Shown here: positions 1-6,194 of the stretch, one piece after another
Position numbering within the stretch: position 1 is the first letter of the stretch
Layout of the letters: the number at the start of each line of letters is the position of its first letter
DNA from: an uncultured bacterium
GTDB lineage: Bacteria; Bacteroidota; Bacteroidia; Chitinophagales; CAIOSU01
DNA length: 6,222 nt
Direction of reading: 5' to 3'
NCBI GenBank assembly: GCA_903861055.1
Contig: CAIOSU010000261.1
Location: forward strand, 1-6,222
Position numbers and translations under genes: made by a program
Notes under the pieces: generated by a model
What the model saw: the letters and a program-made list of their open reading frames with translations, nothing else
The model's database searches: none
What the model was told of the DNA's origin: nothing

Positions 1-1664
1 CGTTGCACCTGCTTTCCATTTATGTCGCTTATGGCTACATAATCAGAAGCTTGCGGGATATAACTGTCACTAAGTACCAACCTTATTTGGTCCTTCGTTG
101 GGTTCGGAAAAATCAAGGTCAAATACTCATCGGGCTTGCCAAAAACAGTTTCAACACCGGTTGGCTTTTTGCTGGAGTGTATTAAAGTCATACAACCGAG
201 GGTTTGGTCCATTTCATCAACTACACATACGCGCATGCTGTCATTGCCAAACACTTCAATTTGGGCATAAGTATCGCTAAAATTCCTGTTCCCTACGCCA
301 TTACCACCACCGTTCCATACACTATCAATTACGGGTGGGAAGCCAATCATCTGCCCTACCGAATCAATATAGTAATTCAAAAAACCTTCGTCGCCTGCAG
401 CTAAACCACTTGAGTTAACTTCCGGAATGCCTCCGTTGGTGCCATCATCTAATACCGAACTGTGGCTATCGCCGCTCATAAACAAAATGTCTTTAATGGT
501 GCCATTGGCATAGCCATCAATAAGTGGTTGTTGGTCTTCAGGATAACCCACCCAATTGTACGACATCTGAGAAGCAAGTGTACCCCCTGAGCCATTAACA
601 CCGCCAAAGCTAAACTGTATGGCCTGCAGCAACAGCCCAACATCTAATATGCGTTTGTATTGCCTATTAAATACTACGCCATTGCCAATCAGCTTCCAAT
701 CGGCATCAGAGTTTTCTAGTCCATCAAGCAGCCATTGGCGCTGGGTTTCGCCAAGCATGCTATGCCCCGGAGGCGGATTAAACGACCATTTATTTTCTAC
801 ACTGTCGTACACAAATGCCTCAAACTTAGGATCGCGGTTCAAACGCCCGTCGGTCATGAATATCTCCACATTGCCCAACGTAAATTCATGGTAAATGCCA
901 TTTACGCTATCCACTAACGGGTAGCCGGGGAAAAAGTCGTGATAAGCTTCAATAGCACCGCGCCTAATATTTGAATCGAGCGGGTATGTTTCGAAACGGT
1001 TAAAAACCTCACCACCTATTACCTCTACCCTGTCGCGGGGGTAAGTATAACCTTCCGAATCGTTTTCGGTATAATCATCATCGTAAGTATAAGTAATAGG
1101 GGTGTTTGGCAACACATAAGTACGCATCATTCGGTCATTAAATCTATTGGCAAACGACTCAGCGCGCTTCTGGGGGACCAGATTGTAATCGGTACCTAAC
1201 GGATTAGGTGCCCAGTTCCAATCGCCGAGGTGCAAAAATACATCAGGAGCGAAGGCTTGTACACTCTCAAAAATAGGGTCGTTGTTATTGTAATTGCATG
1301 ATGCCACTATAATTTTATAATGACCCTTGGTGCCTGGAACCGGAAAAGTTTTGAAACTGCCCTTTACTGAATCGACCACGCCCCCAAAGTTGAAGCGATA
1401 CCAATACTTGGTAGCAGCCTGCAACGAATCAAGGTCGGTAATGCGGGTCAAAAAGCCTGCCGAGTCGGTACTTACCGAGCGAGACAACAGCATGGCAAAA
1501 GTGCTGTCGGTGCTATACTCCAATTGAAATTGCTGTGGAGCCGTGGTGCGAATGTATATACGAGCCGAGGTATCGGTAACACCGCCAACCACCGGGCCTC
1601 TATCAATATTTTGAGAAAACACCCAGAGCGGGGCAAGGCAAAAAATAAAAAGGATACGTAACAT
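1..1664 (-). CDS. Secreted PhoD-like metallophosphatase with T9SS sorting domain (3' end missing)
   Basis: Open frame of 554 codons from ATG at 1664-1662 to the window edge, with no stop, so the gene is cut at its C-terminus. Residues 1-18 form a signal peptide (MLRILFIFCL, then APLWVFSQ). Residues 20-108 resemble the beta-sandwich N-domain of PhoD-like enzymes. The catalytic domain follows: VASCNY 120-125 (Cys123 may match the iron-ligand Cys of PhoD), LHLGDWNW 144-151, YDDDYTEND 194-202, MTDGR 270-274, GETQRQWL 305-312 and SGDSHSS 397-403. These match the PhoD patterns ASCQ, HLGDYIY, DDH(E/D)Y..ND, GxxQxxWL and SGDxH. Residues 518-554 (IFPNPTKDQIRL ... SDINGKQVQ) look like a T9SS type A sorting domain with roughly its last 20-30 residues missing. 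The product should be a phosphoesterase exported across the outer membrane and either released or surface-anchored. The substrate is unknown. The histidine expected in the DDH motif is Asp196 here. Family assignment is strong; activity is inferred. Confidence 0.9.
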   Translation of the reverse strand, partial: MLRILFIFCLAPLWVFSQNIDRGPVVGGVTDTSARIYIRTTAPQQFQLEYSTDSTFAMLLSRSVSTDSAGFLTRITDLDSLQAATKYWYRFNFGGVVDSVKGSFKTFPVPGTKGHYKIIVASCNYNNNDPIFESVQAFAPDVFLHLGDWNWAPNPLGTDYNLVPQKRAESFANRFNDRMMRTYVLPNTPITYTYDDDYTENDSEGYTYPRDRVEVIGGEVFNRFETYPLDSNIRRGAIEAYHDFFPGYPLVDSVNGIYHEFTLGNVEIFMTDGRLNRDPKFEAFVYDSVENKWSFNPPPGHSMLGETQRQWLLDGLENSDADWKLIGNGVVFNRQYKRILDVGLLLQAIQFSFGGVNGSGGTLASQMSYNWVGYPEDQQPLIDGYANGTIKDILFMSGDSHSSVLDDGTNGGIPEVNSSGLAAGDEGFLNYYIDSVGQMIGFPPVIDSVWNGGGNGVGNRNFSDTYAQIEVFGNDSMRVCVVDEMDQTLGCMTLIHSSKKPTGVETVFGKPDEYLTLIFPNPTKDQIRLVLSDSYIPQASDYVAISDINGKQVQ

Positions 1665-1685
1665 TAGCGGGTGGTATTTATGCCT

Positions 1686-1713
1686 TAAAGATAAGACTAT
1701 CTCCTTTTCTAAA
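1686..1713 (-). promoter_or_regulatory. Possible Bacteroidota promoter for the phosphatase gene
   Basis: Read on the minus strand, TATCTTTA (1693-1686) matches the Bacteroidota -7 consensus TAnnTTTG at all but the last base. TTTA (1713-1710) lies 16 bases upstream as a weak -33 element; a true TTG occurs at 1722-1720 but is 26 bases away. A start site just downstream would give a very short leader before the ATG at 1664. The upstream terminator (1747-1784) means this gene needs its own promoter, which supports a site here. The match is by eye only. Confidence 0.3.
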
Positions 1714-1746
1714 GTTTACCAACCGATTTTAATTTATCGCAAAAAC

Positions 1747-1784
1747 AAAAAAAGACCGGAACAAATGCTATGCATGTGCTCCGG
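1747..1784 (-). terminator. Intrinsic terminator after the csbD-like gene
   Basis: On the minus strand, CCGGAGCA (1784-1777) pairs with TGTTCCGG (1763-1756), and an inner stem ATGC-ATA-GCAT (1775-1765) closes the hairpin with a 1x1 mismatch between the two stems. A run of seven T (1753-1747) follows, then G and five more T. The one imperfect pair is G-U in the minus-strand RNA but would be an A-C mismatch in plus-strand RNA, so the structure is built for minus-strand transcription. It starts 22 bases past the stop codon of the CsbD-like gene and separates it from the phosphatase gene. Confidence 0.88.
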
Positions 1785-1806
1785 CCCCAATTACTAAACA
1801 GCTAAA

Positions 1807-1998
1807 TTATTTCAACCAACTGTCAATTTGGTCCTTTACTTCTTGCTTGGTTTTTCCAATCTTAAGTTGGATGCGGCCTAGCACTTCTTCTTCCTTACCT
1901 TCGGCATACATCAAATCGTCCTCTGTAAGGTCGGCATAAGTCTGTTTCAACTTGCCTTTGATAACGTTCCAGTTACCTTTATAGGTTTCTTGGCTCAT
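1807..1998 (-). CDS. CsbD-like small stress-response protein
   Basis: Encodes 63 residues beginning MSQETYKGNW. The pattern G-x-W-x-x-I-K-G-K-L-K-Q at residues 8-19, LTEDDL at 24-29, EGKEEEVLGRIQ at 33-44 and a final IDSWLK is that of the CsbD family (small, hydrophilic, helical proteins of about 60-70 residues). Bacillus CsbD is part of the general stress (sigma-B) regulon, but the molecular role of the family is unknown. I chose the ATG at 1998-1996 because homology starts there. An in-frame ATG at 2076 would add 26 residues (hydrophobic and aromatic, unlike CsbD) and would overlap the inverted repeat at 2051-2077. The protein has no signal peptide and is expected in the cytoplasm. It is a single-gene transcript with its own terminator at 1747-1784. 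No clear -7/-33 promoter pair was found upstream. Confidence 0.88.
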   Translation of the reverse strand: MSQETYKGNWNVIKGKLKQTYADLTEDDLMYAEGKEEEVLGRIQLKIGKTKQEVKDQIDSWLK

Positions 1999-2050
1999 AG
2001 TAATCCATTTTATAGTTCCAACAACACAATAATGCAATTGGTAATAAATG

Positions 2051-2077
2051 GATGCCCATTTTTTATTAATGAGCATC
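2051..2077 (-). repeat. Leader hairpin upstream of the csbD-like gene
   Basis: Left arm GATGCCCATT (2051-2060) and right arm AATGAGCATC (2068-2077) are inverted repeats with 9 of 10 bases matched and a 7-base A/T loop. In minus-strand RNA the odd position is a U-G pair, so all ten positions pair. In plus-strand RNA it would be a C-A mismatch. No U-run follows, so this is not a terminator. It lies about 50 bases upstream of the CsbD-like start and could be a 5' leader hairpin or an operator. Confidence 0.5.
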
Positions 2078-2122
2078 TATTTCTAAGCACAACTTAAGCA
2101 TTATTTAAATAGTAACTAGAAT

Positions 2123-2157
2123 TAATTTTTTCAATTAAGGCCATAATTAAAATTAAA
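2123..2157. repeat. AT-rich imperfect inverted repeat
   Basis: TTAATTTT-TTC-AATTA (2123-2138) is the inverse of TAATTAAAATTAA (2145-2157), apart from a three-base TTC bulge. The loop AGGCCA (2139-2144) is the only GC patch nearby. It could be a protein-binding site or a cruciform, but such repeats also arise by chance in sequence this AT-rich. Confidence 0.35.
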
Positions 2158-2228
2158 AACCAACACTATAAACATTATAACTATTAATAACAATTATAGC
2201 GAGCAGCAATTTTTAGCTCAGTAGCGCA

Positions 2229-2255
2229 CCAATAGCCACGCTTAGGGCTTATTGG
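2229..2255. repeat. Inverted repeat in the divergent spacer
   Basis: CCAATAGCC (2229-2237) pairs with GGCTTATTGG (2246-2255), leaving one bulged base and an 8-base loop. Neither strand has a U-run after the stem (the plus strand continues CAAAAAA), so it is not an intrinsic terminator. It sits about 145 bases upstream of the beta-helix gene and could be an operator or an RNA structure. Confidence 0.45.
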
Positions 2256-2271
2256 CAAAAAACCAAGAAAA

Positions 2272-2334
2272 TTGAAAAATTGCAACGTTACAGTTTTACC
2301 TTAAATTAATTAACTTAGAAGTTCATTACATTTA
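2272..2334 (+). promoter_or_regulatory. Candidate promoter region for the beta-helix/cytochrome operon
   Basis: Two weak matches to the Bacteroidota promoter (TTG, 17-23 bases, TAnnTTTG) are visible. One is TTG at 2272-2274 with TACCTTAA at 2297-2304 (22-base spacer). The other is TACATTTA at 2327-2334, a 7-of-8 match to the -7 box but with no TTG at the right distance. Either would leave a leader of roughly 60-90 bases before the ATG at 2399. The matches are by eye only. Confidence 0.2.
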
Positions 2335-2398
2335 GTGAAAGGAAATCAAGATTGTTATACCCAAACCGCTATAAATACTAACACCTCTACAACCTGCT

Positions 2399-3589
2399 AT
2401 GCGCTACCTCCTCATTTTCGCCACCTTAATATTTGCAGCCTCTTGTCACGATTGGAAAAACATAGAAAAAGATCTGCAAGAAAAATTTATCATGGCCGAA
2501 GATAATTCGGTAATTGAAATACCCGAAGGCTATTATAAGTTTACCAGCAGCCTATCATTAGAAGGTAAAAACAATGTAACCATAAAAGGTGCTGGCAAAG
2601 ACAAAACCTACCTATCGTTTGCTGGCCAAACCGAAGGTGCTGAGGGTATTAGAGCCAACAACTGCACTAAAATTACTATTGAAGGATTGACCATTTGGGA
2701 TGCAAAAGGTGATGCTATAAAAACACAGGAAGTGAATGGCCTTACTTTTAGGAACGTGCGAACCGAATGGACACGTGGCCCGCACGAAAGCAATGGCTCT
2801 TATGGTTTTTACCCCGTAAACTGCGATAATGTATTGATTGAGGGCTGCGAAGCCATTGGTGCAAGCGATGCGGGCATATATGTAGGCCAAAGCCGCCATG
2901 TGATAGTGCGCAACAACCTAGCTTTCCAGAACGTAGCAGGCATTGAAATTGAGAATACCCTGTATGCTGATGTGTATGACAATGAAGCTACCCAAAACAC
3001 GGGCGGCATTTTGGTATTTGATATGCCTGGCCTGGTGCAAACCAATGGCGGCTATGTAAGGGTGTACAACAACAACGTGCATGATAATAATTTAAGAAAC
3101 TTTGCGCCCGAAGGCAATATCGTGGCCGAAGTGCCACCTGGCACGGGCGTATTGGTATTAGGTACCAACCATGTAGAAATTTTTGACAACAAGATTCATT
3201 TTAACCGCACAATAGGCACTGGTATTGTATGCTACCTAACGGTAAAAGAGTTTACCGATTCCCTTTTTAACCCATACCCATCAGCCATACAGATATACAA
3301 CAACGAGTACAAGCGCTCGTTTGGCTTGCCCTCAATGCAAAACAAAATGGGCAAGCTTATATTGTGGAAAAGCGCCTTTAATGTGCCAAGTATTATTTAT
3401 GATGGATACATTGACCCAAGCCTTGCCGTGAACGGAAAGCTACCAGCCGATAGGGCTATATGTGCTCGAAACAACAAAAACGCAAGTTTTGTGATGGTAG
3501 ATGCGGCTAATGGGTTTAAAAACTTAAACCGTGATGCCAGTGCTTATAACTGTGAGTTACCGAAAATTGAAACCGTTGTTTTACCATAA
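2399..3589 (+). CDS. Parallel beta-helix repeat lipoprotein (TIGR03805-like)
   Basis: Encodes 396 residues. The N-terminus MRYLLIFATLIFAASC is a signal sequence ending in a lipobox-like AAS-Cys16, so the mature protein should be lipidated and anchored in the envelope. Residues from about 57 to 302 are stacked right-handed beta-helix rungs with recurring Asn and Gly turns: NNVTIKG 58-64, CTKITIEGLTI 89-99, VNGLTFRNV 112-120, CDNVLIEGC 142-150, HVIVRNN 167-173, GIEIENT 181-187, GGILVFDMPG 202-211, VRVYNNNV 220-227, VEIFDNKI 259-266 and AIQIYNN 296-302. The segments GGILVFDMPGL, NFAPEGNIV (234-242) and PPGTGVLV (246-253) fit the family I know as TIGR03805. That family typically sits beside the di-heme cytochrome family TIGR03806, exactly as here (12-base gap). 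Beta-helix folds often bind polysaccharides or act as scaffolds (NosD, C5-epimerases), but no catalytic site is recognisable and the function is unknown. The ATG was chosen because the signal sequence starts there. Confidence 0.88.
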   Translation: MRYLLIFATLIFAASCHDWKNIEKDLQEKFIMAEDNSVIEIPEGYYKFTSSLSLEGKNNVTIKGAGKDKTYLSFAGQTEGAEGIRANNCTKITIEGLTIWDAKGDAIKTQEVNGLTFRNVRTEWTRGPHESNGSYGFYPVNCDNVLIEGCEAIGASDAGIYVGQSRHVIVRNNLAFQNVAGIEIENTLYADVYDNEATQNTGGILVFDMPGLVQTNGGYVRVYNNNVHDNNLRNFAPEGNIVAEVPPGTGVLVLGTNHVEIFDNKIHFNRTIGTGIVCYLTVKEFTDSLFNPYPSAIQIYNNEYKRSFGLPSMQNKMGKLILWKSAFNVPSIIYDGYIDPSLAVNGKLPADRAICARNNKNASFVMVDAANGFKNLNRDASAYNCELPKIETVVLP

Positions 3590-3601
3590 TAGGTTAATAG
3601 C

Positions 3602-4696
3602 ATGAGCTGGAATAATACAATTGTTTTATTGCTTTTGTTATTCGGTTTCTGGGCTTGTAACCAAGGGCAGCCAGAAGCTACACAATTGCCAGATAGCGGC
3701 GGATCGAAGGTTTCACTAGGACCTGAGAAACTTTCGGAGTATGGTTTTTTTACTGGCAATATAGCTAGCCAAACCCCTGCCCCTGGCGTAATGCCTTACG
3801 ACCTAGCCACGCCTTTGTTTTCAGATTATGCATACAAAGCACGCTTTATAAAGCTACCCGATGGAAGCCAGCCTGCGCCGTTTAATGATGAGGATGTGTT
3901 CGATTTTCCGGTTGGCACTACCATTATTAAAACCTTCTATTACCCGCACGACATGCGAGATGAAAGCAAAGGCCGCCGATTGATGGAAACCCGCTTGCTA
4001 GTGCACGAAGAGAAAGGTTGGAAAGCCTTACCCTACATCTGGAACGATGAACAAACGGATGCTATACTTGAAGTTGCTGGTGCTCGTAAGGATGTAAGTT
4101 GGGTGCATACCGATGGCAGCAAGCGCAACCTAAATTATGTGATACCCAACATGAACCAATGCAAAGGCTGCCACATAAACAAAGGCAACATGACCCCTAT
4201 TGGCCCAAAAGCACGAAACCTAAACAAAGACTACTTGTATGCCGATGGCAGTAAAAACCAGTTGGAGAAGTGGCACGAAGCGGGCATTGTTGGCGAACTG
4301 CCCGACATGGCAACTATAAGCAAAGTACCTGTTTGGAATGAACCGAGCACCGGCAGCCTTAACGACAGGGCGCGTGCATACCTGGAAATAAACTGTGCTC
4401 ACTGCCACCGCGATGGCTCACCAGCCAATACCTCTGGTTTGTTGCTCGATTGGCATCAAAAAAATCCGGCGGCACTGGGTATAAACAAGTCGCCAGTGGC
4501 GGCTGGGCGTGGCTCAGGAGGACGCTTGTATGATATAGACCCAGGTAATCCGGATGCTTCAATTATGCTTTTCCGGATGGACTCAGATGACCCTGGTATT
4601 ATGATGCCCGAATTGAGCCGCAAGTTGATACATACCGAAGGCGTTGCACTTATTAAAGAATGGATTGCATCGCTGCCAACAAACGGCACAAAGTAA
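3602..4696 (+). CDS. Di-heme c-type cytochrome lipoprotein, SO2930 family (TIGR03806-like)
   Basis: Encodes 364 residues. A hydrophobic signal (VLLLLLLFGFW, residues 8-17) leads to Cys19. The lipobox FWA-C is loose, but Cys19 followed by a Gln/Pro-rich linker suggests a lipoprotein. Two CxxCH heme c motifs are present: CKGCH 187-191 and CAHCH 265-269, 78 residues apart. Methionines at 197 (GNMTPIG) and 334-335 (IMMPE) are possible distal ligands. The N-terminal half (about 36-180) has no heme motif and includes LSEYGFF and ATPLFSDYAYK, typical of the family. The architecture matches the SO2930-type family, whose function is unassigned. Both hemes should be attached on the periplasmic side. 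The gene starts 12 bases after the beta-helix stop, so the two are almost certainly co-transcribed. Electron transfer is inferred from the heme motifs; the donor, acceptor and substrate are unknown. Confidence 0.9.
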   Translation: MSWNNTIVLLLLLFGFWACNQGQPEATQLPDSGGSKVSLGPEKLSEYGFFTGNIASQTPAPGVMPYDLATPLFSDYAYKARFIKLPDGSQPAPFNDEDVFDFPVGTTIIKTFYYPHDMRDESKGRRLMETRLLVHEEKGWKALPYIWNDEQTDAILEVAGARKDVSWVHTDGSKRNLNYVIPNMNQCKGCHINKGNMTPIGPKARNLNKDYLYADGSKNQLEKWHEAGIVGELPDMATISKVPVWNEPSTGSLNDRARAYLEINCAHCHRDGSPANTSGLLLDWHQKNPAALGINKSPVAAGRGSGGRLYDIDPGNPDASIMLFRMDSDDPGIMMPELSRKLIHTEGVALIKEWIASLPTNGTK

Positions 4697-4715
4697 GTTT
4701 TTAAAAGTTATATGT

Positions 4716-4746
4716 TGCCCAAATTGAGCGTGCCTGTATTTGGGCA
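4716..4746. repeat. Perfect inverted repeat between cytochrome and P450 genes
   Basis: TGCCCAAAT (4716-4724) and ATTTGGGCA (4738-4746) are exact inverse copies around a 13-base loop, 20 bases past the cytochrome stop. The bases that follow (GGTATATTACATTT) are only mildly U-rich, so it would be a weak intrinsic terminator for the operon. Its right arm overlaps the candidate -33 box of the P450 promoter, so an operator role is equally possible. Confidence 0.5.
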
Positions 4747-4770
4747 GGTATATTACATTTCGTACATTGT
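4739..4770 (+). promoter_or_regulatory. Candidate promoter for the P450 gene
   Basis: TTTG at 4739-4742 is followed, 20 bases on, by TACATTGT (4763-4770), close to the Bacteroidota -7 box TAnnTTTG. A second -7-like box, TACATTTC (4754-4761), is a better match but is badly spaced from any TTG. A start near 4777 would give a leader of about 70 bases before the ATG at 4848. The TTTG lies inside the right arm of the inverted repeat at 4716-4746. Confidence 0.3.
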
Positions 4771-4847
4771 GAAATGTTTTGCATGTCAAGGCGTCCAATA
4801 CAAAACTTGACCATACCACTTGCTCCTCACTGTCTGAAACTGTTTAT

Positions 4848-6194
4848 ATGAAAACTACTACTAGACTAAAGCTACCACCTGCTGTAAAAGGCAATTGGTT
4901 TTTCGGTGCCGGAATCGATTTTGCCCTCGATCCTATTAGTTTCTTAAACAAACACAGGGATACACAAGGTGGTATTTACATGGTGCCATCTAGAGCCAAA
5001 AACATAATGGTGGTGCAAGACCCAGAGCTAGTAAAGTATATGTTGCAAGACAACAACAAAAACTTTATCAAAAGCTTTGGCTACGATGTACTGGCAATGC
5101 TTTTAGGCAAAGGCTTGCTTACCAGCGAGGGTGACTTTTGGCGTAAACAACGCCGTATGGCACAACCTGCCTTTCATAAAGAGCGATTGAACTCTATGGT
5201 TAACGCCATGGTGAATTGTACTAACGAATTCATGGAAAAGCTTGAGGCGAAACGCGGCCAAGTGGTGGACTTGAGCAAAGAAATGAGCCATGTAACCTTG
5301 CATATTGTAGCTACCTCCTTGTTTAGTAGCAATGTAGAAGATGTGGTAGATACCGTGGCCCAAGAAATGGATATTGCCCAAGGACTTGCAATTGAACGAA
5401 TATCGAACCCATTTAAACTGCCTGTTTGGATACCTACCCCCGGCAACTTAAAGGAAAAAAAGTCTATTGCGCTGTTGGATAAGGTAATGATGGACATTAT
5501 TGAAAAACGACGCAATGACCCCAACAAATATGACGACTTGTTGCAAATGCTCATGGAAGTAAAGGATGAGGATACTGGCGAACAAATGAGCGACCGCCAG
5601 CTACGCGATGAGTGTATGACCATTTTTTTGGCTGGGCACGAGACCACTGCATTAGCGCTTACTTGGTTGTGGTATATACTTGATAATAACCCTGCCGAAA
5701 TAGACAAACTGCGAGCAGAGGCCGAGACTGTTTTGCAAGGCAACAACCCACAGGTAGAAGATGTGATGAAACTGGAGTATACCCGCATGGCCATTGACGA
5801 GGGCATGCGTTTGTTTCCGCCTGCTTGGGCTATTGGCCGCAGGGCAGTTGAAGATGATGAAATTGGCGGCTACCGCATACCCAAAGGCTACAATATTATT
5901 GTTCCAGTATACCACATACATCACGACCCGAAAATTTGGGATGACGCAGAGCGCTTTATACCCGAACGTTTTCGCAAAGGAAACCTAAAGGATAAGCACC
6001 GCTTTGCTTATTTCCCGTTTGGCGGTGGGCCTAGGCTTTGTATTGGAAACAACTTTGCCCTCATGGAAATGCAAATAGTAGTGGCCATGATGGTTACCCG
6101 TTTCCGCTTTAAGCACGTTGAGGGTCATAAAGTAGTGCTCGACCCCTTAATTACCCTCCGAAGCAAGTTTGGCATGCAGGTGAAGGTAGAGTGA
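4848..6194 (+). CDS. Cytochrome P450 monooxygenase
   Basis: Encodes 448 residues, full length for a soluble bacterial P450. All hallmarks are present: helix C WRKQR (98-102, Trp and Arg for heme propionates), I-helix AGHETT (262-267, oxygen activation), K-helix ExxR as EGMR (318-321), PERF (372-375) and the heme loop FGGGPRLCIG (391-400), in which Cys398 is the thiolate ligand. There is no signal peptide or membrane anchor, so it is cytoplasmic. It should insert one oxygen atom into a hydrophobic substrate using electrons from a ferredoxin or flavodoxin system, which is not in this window, and there is no fused reductase domain. The sequence resembles the CYP102/CYP4-like group of bacterial P450s, but the subfamily and substrate cannot be assigned by eye. 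I chose the ATG at 4848. A TTG at 4779 would add 23 residues with no P450 character. The gene lies 151 bases after the cytochrome gene and probably has its own promoter. Confidence 0.95.
   Translation: MKTTTRLKLPPAVKGNWFFGAGIDFALDPISFLNKHRDTQGGIYMVPSRAKNIMVVQDPELVKYMLQDNNKNFIKSFGYDVLAMLLGKGLLTSEGDFWRKQRRMAQPAFHKERLNSMVNAMVNCTNEFMEKLEAKRGQVVDLSKEMSHVTLHIVATSLFSSNVEDVVDTVAQEMDIAQGLAIERISNPFKLPVWIPTPGNLKEKKSIALLDKVMMDIIEKRRNDPNKYDDLLQMLMEVKDEDTGEQMSDRQLRDECMTIFLAGHETTALALTWLWYILDNNPAEIDKLRAEAETVLQGNNPQVEDVMKLEYTRMAIDEGMRLFPPAWAIGRRAVEDDEIGGYRIPKGYNIIVPVYHIHHDPKIWDDAERFIPERFRKGNLKDKHRFAYFPFGGGPRLCIGNNFALMEMQIVVAMMVTRFRFKHVEGHKVVLDPLITLRSKFGMQVKVE

Larger units (their letters stand above)
1999..2398. 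other. AT-rich divergent spacer without genes
   Basis: Four hundred bases between the divergent CsbD-like and beta-helix genes. No frame here has coding character. It holds the control regions of both flanking genes and three inverted repeats (2051-2077, 2123-2157, 2229-2255). Positions 2101-2200 are almost pure A/T. A small GC-richer island lies at about 2200-2256. No tRNA or other known RNA could be folded from it by eye. Confidence 0.7.

Noticed and set aside
3..917. Several short plus-strand open frames at the left end, plus one at 1327-1527
   Set aside because: All lie opposite the continuous minus-strand phosphatase frame and have no coding character of their own.
1999..2076. Longer start for the CsbD-like gene at ATG 2076
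   Set aside because: The extra 26 residues do not resemble CsbD and overlap the inverted repeat at 2051-2077. The ATG at 1998 starts at the family boundary.
2212..2232. tRNA-like D-arm string TAGCTCAGTAGCGC in the spacer
   Set aside because: No matching acceptor stem, anticodon arm or GGTTCGAATCC-type T-arm lies at the right distance, and the D-stem does not close fully.
2612..3045. Overlapping minus-strand open frames within the beta-helix gene
   Set aside because: They lie opposite the beta-helix rungs and have no recognisable family, start context or neighbours.
4779..4847. Upstream TTG start for the P450
   Set aside because: It would add 23 residues without P450 character, whereas the ATG at 4848 gives a normal N-terminus and length.
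5174..5806. 210-codon open frame on the minus strand inside the P450 gene
   Set aside because: It is antisense to an intact P450 with every family motif. Its product is Ser-rich low-complexity sequence with no recognisable domain, typical of a shadow frame.
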